Shown: positions 9,107 through 18,477, counted from the stretch's first letter. The stretch is 64,000 bases of DNA from Paenibacillus polymyxa (GCF_018614975.1 NZ_JAGGNR010000032.1:19134-83133), one strand, 5' to 3'. The notes: a model not told the origin generated them from the sequence alone. Made by a program: numbers and translations.

Positions 9107-9135
9107 TTGAGGTTGCGGGACTAATGTTGTAATAT
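9107..9135 (+). promoter_or_regulatory. Sigma-A promoter for the 9185 gene
   Basis: TTGAGG (9107-9112) and TAATAT (9130-9135) are separated by 17 bases, about 50 bases upstream of the start codon. Confidence 0.6.
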
Positions 9136-9184
9136 ATTTGGTAATAAATAGATAGAAAGTCCTATCTGGTGGAGAGTGATTCCC

Positions 9185-9622
9185 ATGCGTGATAAGGTGA
9201 TGCAACGTTGGAGCACCTACGAGCCGTTTTTCGTGGCTCTTGGAGACAAGAAAGTGGCCGACATCGTCATTACCCATCATGCCAAGATGCGGTATGCAGA
9301 CCGTATTGAGCCTGCACGTAGTGATGATGACCATATTGCGGCGTGGTTATGGGAGTGTCTGAAGCAGGACCGTATAACACCATACTACCGTAATGAACAG
9401 GACGTCTACCTGATTGATGAGGATCTGGTGGTGGTCGCCGAATTTTCCGAACTTGAAGGAGAATATGATATTGCGGGCAACCCGTTGCACAAAATGATTG
9501 TAGTTACGTTTCTGGGACGTATGTCGGAGACCATTGAATTAAGGGACCTGAAGTCATACTATTCATGGTTAAGACATTCAAGAAGAATGACGTTGGTCAA
9601 AAATAGCCGCAAGCATAAGTAA
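9185..9622 (+). CDS. Conserved hypothetical protein, unknown function
   Basis: A 145-residue soluble protein that I do not recognise. The ATG at 9185 is preferred because GGAGAG ends eight bases before it; a GTG at 9176 overlaps that site. It carries an N-terminal HHAKMRYADRIEPARSDDDH segment with clustered His/Arg/Asp, then a Trp-rich stretch (AAWLWECLKQ), an IDEDLVVVAEF strand, and a basic C-terminal tail (RHSRRMTLVKNSRKHK). The His/Arg cluster followed by a beta-rich region faintly recalls small RNase-like folds, but no catalytic set can be defended. It has its own promoter and terminator, so it is a monocistronic gene. Confidence 0.7.
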   Translation: MRDKVMQRWSTYEPFFVALGDKKVADIVITHHAKMRYADRIEPARSDDDHIAAWLWECLKQDRITPYYRNEQDVYLIDEDLVVVAEFSELEGEYDIAGNPLHKMIVVTFLGRMSETIELRDLKSYYSWLRHSRRMTLVKNSRKHK

Positions 9623-9667
9623 GCCTGGTAGATTCAATATGTTGAAATCATAGATTCAAGTATTATC

Positions 9668-9695
9668 GCATGCAGACAAGCTGCATGCTTTTTTT
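9668..9695 (+). terminator. Terminator after 9185 gene
   Basis: A perfect GCATGCAG/CTGCATGC stem with a five-base loop, followed by seven T residues. Confidence 0.88.
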
Positions 9696-9722
9696 GTTGC
9701 CAAACGGGAAATCGGCTACAAT
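9694..9722 (+). promoter_or_regulatory. Promoter of the LysR-type gene
   Basis: TTGTTG (9694-9699) and TACAAT (9717-9722) are 17 bases apart and lie 31 bases before the start codon. The -35 box overlaps the T-run of the preceding terminator. Confidence 0.6.
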
Positions 9723-9753
9723 GTAGAGAGTGTAATCGAAGAGGGGCGAAGAT

Positions 9754-10677
9754 ATGAATTTTCACCAATTGCATATTTTTTATACGGTAGCAGAGAAGGG
9801 GAGTTTCTCGGCTGCTGCACAAGCATTACATATGACTCAACCGGCAGTAACGATGCAGATTCAATCATTGGAGGACTATTTTGGTACCAAGTTACTGCAT
9901 CGTTCCACCAAAAAAATAGAATTATCCGAGGCTGGCCGAACTTTATTACCTCATGCGAAACGGAGTGTAGAGTTGGTCAGACAGACGGATGAAGCGATGT
10001 CGGCGTTTACCCAGATGTTACAAGGCAGACTCCAGCTGGGAGCCAGCTTAACGATCGGAGAATATGTGCTTCCACGCATGCTCGGACCATTTGCACTTCA
10101 ATATCCGGATATTTCCATCGTCATGAAAGTGATGAATACAACGCAAATTATGGATGATATATTGAAGCACCAGCTTAATTTTGGTCTGATTGAAGCGCCA
10201 GTGCACCACCCGGACATGATTGTAGAGCCTGTCATGCAGGACGAGTTGAAACTGATTGTACCTGCCGGGCATGATCTGGCTAAGCGTAGCAAAGTGAATA
10301 TTGAAGATGTAATGAATTATCCCTTTGTGCTGCGTGAGAAGGGCTCGGGTACTCGTCAGGTGATGGAAGACCAATTGCAAAAGAAAAAGATTGATCCACA
10401 GAATATGAATGTTGTGATGGAACTTGGCAGTACAGGAGCGGTAAAATCGGCCGTAGAGGCAGGGGTAGGCATTACGATGTTATCTCCTTCTTCGGTGCAG
10501 CATGAACTGGCTCTGGGACTTGTTCATATTGTGGATATCCGCGGACTCGAATTCAAACGGCAGTTCTATGCCATCCATCTAAAATCGTCCTTGTTGCCCC
10601 TGTCAGCAGTCGCTTTCCTCAACTATCTGCGTCAACAGGAGCAACTTGAGCCGGAACACAAGACGGGGAAGGCATAA
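9754..10677 (+). CDS. LysR-family transcriptional regulator (CysL-like)
   Basis: A 307-residue LysR-type regulator. The N-terminal winged helix-turn-helix (residues 1-60: FHQLHIFYTVAEKGSFSAAA, then SQPAV-like TQPAVTMQIQSLE) binds DNA. Residues 90-295 form the periplasmic-binding-protein-like effector domain (RLQLGASLTIGEYVLPRML; VLREKGSGTRQVME). The TIGEYVLPRML and GSGTR segments resemble the CysL/YwfK and selenium-metabolism LysR branches, so sulfur metabolism is a reasonable guess but not shown. No divergent target gene is adjacent: the next gene is co-directional 65 bases downstream, and the gene upstream is also co-directional. The target is therefore unknown. Confidence 0.85.
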   Translation: MNFHQLHIFYTVAEKGSFSAAAQALHMTQPAVTMQIQSLEDYFGTKLLHRSTKKIELSEAGRTLLPHAKRSVELVRQTDEAMSAFTQMLQGRLQLGASLTIGEYVLPRMLGPFALQYPDISIVMKVMNTTQIMDDILKHQLNFGLIEAPVHHPDMIVEPVMQDELKLIVPAGHDLAKRSKVNIEDVMNYPFVLREKGSGTRQVMEDQLQKKKIDPQNMNVVMELGSTGAVKSAVEAGVGITMLSPSSVQHELALGLVHIVDIRGLEFKRQFYAIHLKSSLLPLSAVAFLNYLRQQEQLEPEHKTGKA

Positions 10678-10742
10678 TAGCTGGCAACATCAATGATAGA
10701 TAAGATTTAATCATAAAATTTCACACAAAGGAGCTGTTGTTC

Positions 10743-11612
10743 ATGAATCAGCGCCAAGGACGCTGTGATCTTCATACGCATAGTCAGGCTTCCGATGGAA
10801 TGCAGCCACCTGCTGATAATGTGAAGCTTGCCAAACAAAAAGGGCTATCTGCGGTTGCTCTAACGGACCATGATACAGTAGCTGGTGTAGCGGAAGCACA
10901 GCAAGCGGGACAAGAGTACGGTATTGATGTTGTTGCCGGAGTGGAGATCAGCACACGGGCTGGTGGGAAAGATATTCATGTGCTCGGGTATTATGTGAAT
11001 ACAGAGGATGAGCAATTCCTGCAACGGTTGCGCGGATTACGGGAAGCACGAGATGAGCGGAATCATCTGATTATCGCCAAGCTCCAAGAACTCGGACTTG
11101 ATATAAGCTGGCAGGAGGTACTGGATGAGCTGGGACGACCGTTAGAGCCGGATGAGAGTATTGGCAGACCTCATATGGCTGATGTGCTGGTGAAAAAAGG
11201 TTACGCTGTTGACATGCGTGATGCATTTGATCAGTATCTTGCTGAAGGCAAGCCTGGCTTCGTATCTGTACCACGAGTTGCACCCGAGGATGCGTGCGAG
11301 TGGATCAGGGCCGCAGGTGGAGCCGCTGTGATTGCCCATCCGGGTCTCTATAATGATGATGAATTGGTACGACGTATCATCGAAGACTCTCATCCAGATG
11401 GCATTGAGGTGTTTCATTCGGACCATGGCCCGGAAGAGGAACGCAGGTATGGTGAGCTGGCCAAGGAATACCACCTCATTGAAACAGGTGGATCTGATTA
11501 TCATGGCAAACGGCAAGGTGTTGTTTTCCACGGAGATCTGGGTAGCACAACCGTAACGGTTGATGTGTTGGAAAGGCTGAAGGCAGCTGCTTCACAGCAA
11601 AAAGGAGAGTAA
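10743..11612 (+). CDS. PHP-domain phosphoesterase (RNase AM/TrpH-like)
   Basis: A 289-residue PHP-family metal-dependent phosphoesterase. Family relatives hydrolyse 3',5'-nucleoside bisphosphates or remove nucleotides from RNA 5' ends. The ATG at 10743 follows AAAGGAG; a TTG two codons earlier is too close to that site. Metal-binding motifs are visible: DLHTHSQASDG (9-19), LTDHDT (about 40), GVEIS (68), IAHPG (about 199) and GSDYHG near the C-terminus. It is separated from the LysR gene by 65 bases with no clear terminator and could be co-transcribed with it. The substrate is inferred from family membership only. Confidence 0.8.
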   Translation: MNQRQGRCDLHTHSQASDGMQPPADNVKLAKQKGLSAVALTDHDTVAGVAEAQQAGQEYGIDVVAGVEISTRAGGKDIHVLGYYVNTEDEQFLQRLRGLREARDERNHLIIAKLQELGLDISWQEVLDELGRPLEPDESIGRPHMADVLVKKGYAVDMRDAFDQYLAEGKPGFVSVPRVAPEDACEWIRAAGGAAVIAHPGLYNDDELVRRIIEDSHPDGIEVFHSDHGPEEERRYGELAKEYHLIETGGSDYHGKRQGVVFHGDLGSTTVTVDVLERLKAAASQQKGE

Positions 11613-11686
11613 GCGAGACGTTGCAACGCTGTATCTGACTATAATAGATTCTGTATTACTGGATACATGTTAGATCGAAGGAGTAA

Positions 11687-11739
11687 AGGACATGCAAGCA
11701 TGATAGGGCTGAACCTTCATGTTTGCTGTCCTTTTTTTT
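11687..11739 (+). terminator. Terminator after PHP gene
   Basis: Long arms AGGACATGCAAGCATGA and TCATGTTTGCTGTCC (one mismatch, one bulge) followed by eight T residues. Confidence 0.85.
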
Positions 11740-11753
11740 GTACTCAAAAGAGT

Positions 11754-12200
11754 CTACGTAATGGAATAGTTTACCCAAGTGCCACGTGTAGCCCCGAGAT
11801 GTTCGAATAATTGCTGTGCCCGCTCATTGGTCACTGCTGTGATCCAAGACATATATGCACATCCATGGTCACGCGTATATTGCTGACAGTGTGCAAATAA
11901 TTTAGCTTCTGCTTCGCCCTCTCTGAATGTTTCCGTAACAAATAGGTCATTCATGATGGCGATACGCTCTGCTTTCATCGTGCTGTATGTAAAGAACAGG
12001 GTGGAAAATCCGATAAGCTTCCCATCCTCTTCTGCCACGAATTGCGCACCGATCTGCTGATTAAGCAGGTTGTTGATTAAAAGCTGGATGGATTGATCAC
12101 CAGGCCAGGGGTTGTTGTAGAATCCCACCACATAGTCATGCATTAATGCCATCAGGGGTTTCAGATCATCAGGTTGAGTTTCTCTGATATGTATGGTCAT
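11754..12200 (-). CDS. GNAT-family N-acetyltransferase
   Basis: A 148-residue single-domain GNAT acetyltransferase that would transfer acetyl from acetyl-CoA to an amine. The family order is visible: N-terminal IRETQPDDLKPLMALM, a central beta strand (EEDGKLIGFSTLFF), the acceptor strand IMNDLFVTETFREGEAEAKLF in place of the usual pyrophosphate loop, and a C-terminal NERAQQLFEHLGA. The loop is Glu-rich rather than the canonical Q/RxxGxG/A, so acetyl-CoA binding may be atypical. It is leftward and separated from rqcH by a terminator. The substrate is unknown. Confidence 0.8.
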   Translation of the reverse strand: MTIHIRETQPDDLKPLMALMHDYVVGFYNNPWPGDQSIQLLINNLLNQQIGAQFVAEEDGKLIGFSTLFFTYSTMKAERIAIMNDLFVTETFREGEAEAKLFAHCQQYTRDHGCAYMSWITAVTNERAQQLFEHLGATRGTWVNYSIT

Positions 12201-12325
12201 GGTACACTTCCTTAACAGTAGTTTTATTTGTGATAATTGAATTATTATACATTAATACGCATTAATATTCAAAAAACGATAAATAAGATGAACTTTACAT
12301 TAGTATTGAAACAATTTGATGAATC

Positions 12326-12361
12326 CACAAAAATCCCCTGAACCGTTATGGTCAGGGGATT
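12326..12361 (-). terminator. Terminator after rqcH
   Basis: AATCCCCTGA and TCAGGGGATT arms form a perfect 10-bp stem with a ten-base loop. Read leftward it is followed by TTTTGTGG. It lies about 70 bases downstream of the rqcH stop. Confidence 0.75.
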
Positions 12362-12429
12362 CTGTCTGTTTTTGTTACCGTTACATCTCTATATAAGTGT
12401 AAATAATCCTTAGTTCAACTTATATAGCC

Positions 12430-14202
12430 TTATCCATTTTTAATCGTGGATGGCAAACTCTTGATCAATTCATCATTTGGCGTGACAAACAAGGTCTTCT
12501 GATGATCATAGATGACAAAACCTGGCTTCGCACCACTTGGTTTGCGTACATGACGGATAAACGTGTAATCCACAGGCACACTGCTGGACTCCTTGGCTTG
12601 GCTGAAATAGGCAGCAAGCTGTGCTGCTTCTTCCAATGTAGCTTCACCAAAGTCCGTACTGCGAATAACGACATGTGAACCTGGAATGTCTTTGGTATGC
12701 AGCCAAGTGTCGTTGGAAGAAGCGAGACGGTTGGTCACATACTCATTTTGCAGGTTGTTTTTGCCCACAAGAATATCAATTCCCTCGGAGGAGGTGAACT
12801 GATGTACGGTCGGACGGTCACTTTTTTTCTTCTTTTTACCCTTTTTATTGCGGTCACGAAGGTATCCTTGCTGCACAAGCTCGTCCCGTATTTCCTCAAT
12901 ATCGTTCATGGATGCAATGGACAGCTGCTGCAACAGGTTATCGAGATAGTTAATTTCGTCTTTGGTTTTGCCAAGCTGCTCATGAATGACAGCCAGACTG
13001 TTCTTGTATTTGTTATATCGCTTGAAATAACGTTGTGCGTTGTCAGACGGTGTGAGCAGTGGATCAAGCTGAATGGTAATGTTGGCTTGCTCTTCATCGT
13101 AGAAGTTCACAAGCTCCACGCTTTTGTCCCCTTTGTGGACCTGATGCAGGGAGGCAAACAGCAACTCACCCCATAGTCTGAACTTGTCCGCATCGTCCGC
13201 TTCCAGCAGATCCTTGTTCAGGTTGTCCAGCTTTTTGATGTTTTTGCTTCGCTCATTCTGCAGGAAACGGAGCAGATCACTTACTCTCTGTTTAACCGTG
13301 TCCCGTTCAGCCTTGTCTCCGTAATAATCTTCCATGCATTTGCTCATCGTGTCATAGGTTTTCTCCAACTCCTGAATGCTCTCAAGATGAACGGCGGAGA
13401 AAATCATTTTGCCTTTGGCGTTCATTCCGGTTACAGGCGTGTAGATATGATCTCTGACAGGTCCCATCACGGCTTCAAAAGCGTTCCAGAGTGCACCAGC
13501 CTCAACTCGGCTCTCACCCTCCACCACAGCCTGAGTGCTCACTGTGCCTTCAGCAGCAATCCCACGAGCAGCAATCTCTCCCGCAATTAACGGGCTAAGA
13601 CCGCTAAAGGAGTTCACAAGCCAGCGTGATGCCTCTTCCTCAGCGGCATGATAGCTGTCCTCGAATGCTGTACGACTCACTTCGAGTGGATTACTTTTAT
13701 GTTGCTCGGGTGGGGCAGTATACGCGAATCCAGGCATGATGACCCGGTAGCTGCTGATGGAAGGAGTCACATGATGAATGCCATCCAGAATCGTTCCAGT
13801 TACAGGATCAAGCAAAATAATGTTACTGTGACGCCCCATCAATTCAATGATGATCCGTTTAAGCGATACATCCCCCAGTTCGTCGCGCTGGCGCACATTG
13901 ATGTGGATAATACGCTCCATGCCAATCTGACGGATCTCCTCAATGATGGCACCTTCACAGTGCTTGCGGAGCAACATGCAGAACATGGGTGCTTCCGTAG
14001 GGTTAAGGAATGTCTTTTCCGTAAAATGCACCCGGGGGTATGTTGGGCTTGCCGAAACAAGCAATTTACTATTTCCGCGCTGAGCACGCAGGGTGAGAAC
14101 TACGTCATGGCCATTCGGCTGATGGATTTTGCTGATACGTCCACCTATACAGCCTTGCAGTTCATGAACAATGGCCCGTGTTACGATGCCGTCCAATGCC
14201 AT
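12430..14202 (-). CDS. rqcH: RqcH ribosome quality-control factor (NFACT family)
   Basis: A 590-residue Rqc2/NEMF homologue that binds stalled 50S-peptidyl-tRNA complexes and recruits tRNA-Ala to add C-terminal alanine tails for proteolysis; formerly annotated as fibronectin-binding protein (YloA). The ATG at 14202 (MALDGIV) is nine bases after GAGAGGAAG; a GTG three codons earlier overlaps that site. Domains in order: NFACT-N (1-180, with IGGRISKIHQP), HhH region, coiled coils (about 280-430), a Lys-rich linker (RNKKGKKKKK), and NFACT-R with WLHTKDIPGSHVVIR. The Asp-Arg pair needed for alanine tailing in B. subtilis is Glu96-Arg97 here. It is divergent from the Ca2+ ATPase gene. Confidence 0.92.
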   Translation of the reverse strand: MALDGIVTRAIVHELQGCIGGRISKIHQPNGHDVVLTLRAQRGNSKLLVSASPTYPRVHFTEKTFLNPTEAPMFCMLLRKHCEGAIIEEIRQIGMERIIHINVRQRDELGDVSLKRIIIELMGRHSNIILLDPVTGTILDGIHHVTPSISSYRVIMPGFAYTAPPEQHKSNPLEVSRTAFEDSYHAAEEEASRWLVNSFSGLSPLIAGEIAARGIAAEGTVSTQAVVEGESRVEAGALWNAFEAVMGPVRDHIYTPVTGMNAKGKMIFSAVHLESIQELEKTYDTMSKCMEDYYGDKAERDTVKQRVSDLLRFLQNERSKNIKKLDNLNKDLLEADDADKFRLWGELLFASLHQVHKGDKSVELVNFYDEEQANITIQLDPLLTPSDNAQRYFKRYNKYKNSLAVIHEQLGKTKDEINYLDNLLQQLSIASMNDIEEIRDELVQQGYLRDRNKKGKKKKKSDRPTVHQFTSSEGIDILVGKNNLQNEYVTNRLASSNDTWLHTKDIPGSHVVIRSTDFGEATLEEAAQLAAYFSQAKESSSVPVDYTFIRHVRKPSGAKPGFVIYDHQKTLFVTPNDELIKSLPSTIKNG

Positions 14203-14558
14203 TTTTTCCACTTCCTCTCTCTATCAAGCATCTGCATTTATCATGCCAAATGCTTCATCTATATAACTGAAACGTGCAACCAGGTATGTAAAAAAAACAG
14301 GACTGGCTGCAAATTTATTGTTGCTTGCCTGTTGAACGCTGGAATCGGTACTGCGCAGAACATCGCAGACTTTTATTTTAGCCTATTCTGTCCATCAGGG
14401 AAAGGATTCACCTTCCGGGTGCTAATCACAGACCTGTCCGAATACATATAGAGCAGGTAGTTTGTCCGGCATAGTGTACAGCCTGTCGACCAGCACGCCG
14501 GTGAAACATGTGAGCTTATTTAGCAGATGAAAAACAGACTGGGAGGGAAACTTGAAGC
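14203..14558. other. Divergent intergenic region, rqcH / Ca2+ ATPase
   Basis: The region must hold the promoters of two divergent genes, but no sigma-A promoter with good boxes and spacing stands out on either strand. No small gene with a ribosome binding site, no terminator and no recognisable RNA motif was seen. Confidence 0.4.
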
Positions 14559-17417
14559 ATGGAACATACCAAGTGGCATCAACTTAGTGATGAAGAGCTT
14601 CGTAACACTCTTGGCGTCAGCCCGCAGGAAGGATTGACGGATGAAGCTGTAGCAGAGAAGAGGAAAGTGGTCGGTTCGAATGAGCTGAGCGAGGGGAAAC
14701 GCATATCTCCGATTACATTGCTCTTGAATCAGTTCAAGGATTTTATGGTGCTGGTGTTGATGGGAGCAACGTTGGTATCCGGATTGTTGGGTGAATATCT
14801 GGATGCGGTAACGATTGTGGCTATTATCGTACTGAATGCCATTCTGGGGTTTGTACAGGAATTCCGGGCTGAACGATCTCTTCGTGCATTGAAACAGTTG
14901 TCCGCACCTCTCGCCAAAGTGCTTCGATCGGGTCAGGAAGTACATCTTGCCGCCAAACAACTTGTACCAGGGGATATTGTCATGGTGGAGAGTGGGGACC
15001 GCATACCCGCTGATGTGCGCTGGCTGCAAACGAACAGTCTGGATGTCGAGGAGTCGGCACTTACCGGGGAATCAGTTCCTGTAAGTAAACATTGCCTTCC
15101 GATTGCCAACGAAGACGTTCCGCTTGGTGATCAGAAGAATATTGGTTTTATGGGTACCATGGTCACTCGTGGTACAGCCAAAGGTGTGGTGATCCGTACG
15201 GGAATGGAGACGGAGATGGGCAAAATCGCCGATCTGATCCAGAATACGGAGGAGCAGGAAACACCCTTACAGCACAGACTGGAGCAACTGGGCAAAATTC
15301 TGATTTTTGTCGCATTGGGATTAACCATTATGGTTGTCGTCGCCGGGATATTGCACGGACAACCAGCCGTTGGCATGTTCCTGGCAGGGGTCAGCCTTGC
15401 AGTGGCGGCCATACCGGAGGGTCTGCCGGCCATTGTAACCATTGCACTCGCACTAGGCGTGCAGCGTATGATCAAACGTAAAGCCATTGTACGCAAACTG
15501 CCTTCCGTCGAAACTCTGGGCTGTGCATCCGTAATCTGTTCGGATAAGACAGGCACGCTTACCCAGAACAAGATGACGGTAACGGATGTGTGGCTGGAGG
15601 GGCGTAACCTCAAGGTTACCGGGGATGGTTATGCACCTGAAGGACAGATGCTGGAGAACGGTCGAACGGTGGAACTGAAGAGTGACCAGTCGTTACGCAG
15701 AATGCTTCAGATCAGCGCGCTTTGCAACAATGCGAGTATTGTGGAGACCGTTGCAAGCCAGATGGGGAGCAAGAAAAAGGGCAAGGATAATAAAAAGGAC
15801 GGCAAGAAAAACACAAAAAAAGGTGATCTCCAAGAAGAAACAGTTCAACGAGACAATGTATTCTGGGAGCTGAAGGGCGATCCAACGGAAGGGGCACTTG
15901 TCACACTGGCCTCCAAAATGGGGCTTACTCCTGCCGGACTCAAAGAGTTGTACGCCCGCCAGCAGGAATTCCCGTTTGATTCGGAGCGAAAACGCATGTC
16001 GGTCCTGGTTCATCACCAGGGGGGCCGAATGATCTACACCAAAGGTGCACCGGATGTATTGATCGGACACTGCAGTTATATTTTGTGGGAAGGAAAGGTC
16101 GTGCCTTTCACTGGAACGCTGCGGCAGAAAGTGATGGCAGCCAACGAGAGCATGGCCGGAGCGGCACTACGTGTCCTCGGAATGGCCTACCGTGAAGTGC
16201 GGCCGGAAGAAAAAGTGGCTGACGAACACGCCGCCGAAAGTCAACTTGTCTTCGTAGGACTCGCAGGTATGATTGATCCACCGCGTCGTGAAGTACGAGA
16301 TGCGATTGCCACATGCCGCAAGGCGGGCATTCGTACCGTCATGATCACAGGTGACCATGGAACAACGGCAGAAGCCATTGCTCATCAACTCGGAATTCTT
16401 CCCCGTGGAGGTGCCTCGTTAAGTGGTCAGCAGCTGGCAGGCATGACAGATGACCAACTGGATAAACAGGTAGAGGGCATCTATGTGTTCTCAAGAGTGT
16501 CTCCTGAACATAAGCTTCGCATCGTAAAATCGTTGCAGCGCAAAGGGCATGTCGTCGCGATGACGGGAGATGGGGTAAATGATGCTCCAGCCATTAAAGC
16601 AGCAGACATCGGGATCGCGATGGGCATCACAGGCACAGATGTGACGAAGGAAGCTTCGGCGCTCATTCTGAGTGATGATAACTTCTCGACTATTGTGGCT
16701 GCCATTGAAGAAGGCCGTAATATTTATGAGAACATTCGCAAGTTTATCCGTTATTTGCTGGCATCAAACGTGGGCGAAATATTGACAATGTTCTTTGCAA
16801 TGATGATGGGCTTGCCGCTACCACTCGTGCCTATTCAGATTCTGTGGGTTAACCTGGTGACGGATGGTTTGCCTGCAATGGCGCTCGGGGTAGATCAGCC
16901 GGAAAAAGATTTGATGGAACATAAACCCCGTGGAGCCAAGGAAAACATTTTTGCCCGCAGACTGGGTTGGAAAATCGTCAGCCGGGGTGTATTAATTGGA
17001 TTATGTACACTCGGAGCCTTCTGGCTTACCCTTCAGGCTGCACCGGATAATCCGGGTCAACTGATCAAGGCACAGTCTGTGGCTTTTGCTACACTCGTTT
17101 TGGCACAGCTTATTCATGTCTTTGATTGCCGTAGTTCGCGGTCCATCTTCCACCGGAATCCTTTACAGAACAAATATCTGGTTCTTGCTGTTATTTCATC
17201 GGTTGTACTGATGCTGGTTGTCATGTACGTTGAACCGTTGCAGCCGATATTCAAAACCGTACCGCTTGGTTTGCGTGAATGGGCGATCTGTATCGTTGCT
17301 GCGGGCATTCCAACGTTCCTTATGGGCGCAGGCAGCGTCTGGGGTGGGCGTCGTAACCGCCGCCGTATGGGTGGTTCTGGCCGCTTCGTACCGAAAAGTA
17401 CAAAGTTTTCGGCATAA
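14559..17417 (+). CDS. yloB: Ca2+-translocating P-type ATPase (SERCA/PMCA-like)
   Basis: A 952-residue P2-type ATPase that pumps Ca2+ out of the cytoplasm at the cost of ATP. The ATG at 14559 follows GGGAGGG. Features in order: N-terminal cation ATPase domain, actuator motif LTGES (about 169), the M4 calcium site PEGLPA (about 288), phosphorylation site DKTGTLTQNKM (about 328), KGDPTEGAL, KGAPDVL, the hinge TGDGVNDAPAIKAADIG (about 668), and C-terminal membrane helices including NLVTDGLPA. An unusual Lys-rich stretch (about 403-424, KKKGKDNKKDGKKNTKKG) interrupts the nucleotide-binding domain. In B. subtilis yloB also sits next to rqcH, but there the two genes have the same direction; here they diverge. 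Confidence 0.93.
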   Translation: MEHTKWHQLSDEELRNTLGVSPQEGLTDEAVAEKRKVVGSNELSEGKRISPITLLLNQFKDFMVLVLMGATLVSGLLGEYLDAVTIVAIIVLNAILGFVQEFRAERSLRALKQLSAPLAKVLRSGQEVHLAAKQLVPGDIVMVESGDRIPADVRWLQTNSLDVEESALTGESVPVSKHCLPIANEDVPLGDQKNIGFMGTMVTRGTAKGVVIRTGMETEMGKIADLIQNTEEQETPLQHRLEQLGKILIFVALGLTIMVVVAGILHGQPAVGMFLAGVSLAVAAIPEGLPAIVTIALALGVQRMIKRKAIVRKLPSVETLGCASVICSDKTGTLTQNKMTVTDVWLEGRNLKVTGDGYAPEGQMLENGRTVELKSDQSLRRMLQISALCNNASIVETVASQMGSKKKGKDNKKDGKKNTKKGDLQEETVQRDNVFWELKGDPTEGALVTLASKMGLTPAGLKELYARQQEFPFDSERKRMSVLVHHQGGRMIYTKGAPDVLIGHCSYILWEGKVVPFTGTLRQKVMAANESMAGAALRVLGMAYREVRPEEKVADEHAAESQLVFVGLAGMIDPPRREVRDAIATCRKAGIRTVMITGDHGTTAEAIAHQLGILPRGGASLSGQQLAGMTDDQLDKQVEGIYVFSRVSPEHKLRIVKSLQRKGHVVAMTGDGVNDAPAIKAADIGIAMGITGTDVTKEASALILSDDNFSTIVAAIEEGRNIYENIRKFIRYLLASNVGEILTMFFAMMMGLPLPLVPIQILWVNLVTDGLPAMALGVDQPEKDLMEHKPRGAKENIFARRLGWKIVSRGVLIGLCTLGAFWLTLQAAPDNPGQLIKAQSVAFATLVLAQLIHVFDCRSSRSIFHRNPLQNKYLVLAVISSVVLMLVVMYVEPLQPIFKTVPLGLREWAICIVAAGIPTFLMGAGSVWGGRRNRRRMGGSGRFVPKSTKFSA

Positions 17418-17449
17418 AATCAATACCTTTTCCTTACCCATTTCGTTAT

Positions 17450-17506
17450 GCTATCCTCAAAATGATTCGAAGCGGAAGCTTTGGCATTTTGCAGGATAGC
17501 TTTTTT
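17450..17506 (+). terminator. Terminator after Ca2+ ATPase
   Basis: Outer arms GCTATCCT/AGGATAGC and inner arms AAAATG/CATTTT form a long hairpin, followed by six T residues. Confidence 0.9.
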
Positions 17507-17599
17507 GTGTAGATGTTGAATATGAATTTCTATGGTAATCCTGTAGAAGAGCAAGAATATAGCTTTGGCAGCAGACTGCCAAAAGGAGTGGGCAAGATT

Positions 17600-18433
17600 A
17601 TGGAATTTACGAAAATGCATGGACTTGGTAACGATTTTATCATTGTATTTGGTGAAAAGGAGCTTCCGGCAGATGCAGCAGAACTGGCTGTGAAATGGTG
17701 CAACCGTTTCTTCGGCATCGGTGCGGACGGCCTGGTTTATATACTGCCCTCGGAAAAGGCGGACTTTCAGATGCGTATCATGAATTCGGACGGTTCGGAA
17801 GCAGAACAGTGCGGTAATGCCATTCGCTGTGTATCCAAATATGTATACGATCACGGTCATGTTAGCCAAGAGCAGATTACCATTGAAACGATTGGTGCAG
17901 GGGTACAACCTGTGAGTCTCAACATTCGTGATGGTAAAGTGGAGACGGTTCGTGTGGATATGGGTGAGCCGATCTTGAATGGCCTTCAAGTACCTACAAC
18001 GGTGGATGCGAATCCAGTGGTTGATCACTACATTGAAGCGAATGGACATGCGTTCAAATTCACTGCTGTATCCATGGGTAACCCACATGCGGTTATCTAT
18101 GTTGATGATGCTGTGAATTTTGACCTCACGACCTGGGGCCCACTTCTTGAAGTACATCCCATGTTTCCGAAAAAAATCAATGTTGAATTCGCAACAGTTC
18201 GTGACCGTGGATATGTGGACATGCGTGTATGGGAACGCGGAGCTGGTCCAACACTTGCTTGTGGGACCGGAGCTTGTGCAACACTGGTATCCTCTGTCCT
18301 GAATGGACATACAGATCGTACAGCAGTCATCAGCCTCAAAGGTGGAGATCTCCACATTGAGTGGAATGAAGCTGACAATCATGTGTACATGACTGGCCCT
18401 GCTGAAGTTGTTTTTAAGGGAATCACTTCATAA
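17600..18433 (+). CDS. dapF: Diaminopimelate epimerase
   Basis: A 277-residue cofactor-independent racemase-type enzyme that interconverts LL- and meso-diaminopimelate for lysine and peptidoglycan synthesis. The true start is the ATG at 17600 (MEFTKMHGLGNDF) behind AAAAGGAG; the frame stays open 29 codons further upstream without family similarity. The catalytic pair is Cys71 (in EAEQCGNAIR) and Cys221 (in LACGTGACA). The two-lobed repeat structure and the usual family length are intact. It is bounded by terminators on both sides, so it is a monocistronic insertion in what is otherwise a Bacillus-like ylo gene order. Confidence 0.95.
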   Translation: MEFTKMHGLGNDFIIVFGEKELPADAAELAVKWCNRFFGIGADGLVYILPSEKADFQMRIMNSDGSEAEQCGNAIRCVSKYVYDHGHVSQEQITIETIGAGVQPVSLNIRDGKVETVRVDMGEPILNGLQVPTTVDANPVVDHYIEANGHAFKFTAVSMGNPHAVIYVDDAVNFDLTTWGPLLEVHPMFPKKINVEFATVRDRGYVDMRVWERGAGPTLACGTGACATLVSSVLNGHTDRTAVISLKGGDLHIEWNEADNHVYMTGPAEVVFKGITS

Positions 18434-18452
18434 AAAAGTGGAAGGTTTAACC

Positions 18453-18477
18453 AAAGGGGCCTGCGGGCCTCTTTTTT
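18453..18477 (+). terminator. Terminator after dapF
   Basis: AAAGGGGCC and GGCCTCTTT arms (one G-T pair) with a short loop, followed by a T-run. Confidence 0.8.

Noticed and set aside
17420..18382. 320-codon frame antisense to dapF
   Set aside because: dapF is certain from its two catalytic cysteines; the antisense frame also crosses a terminator.
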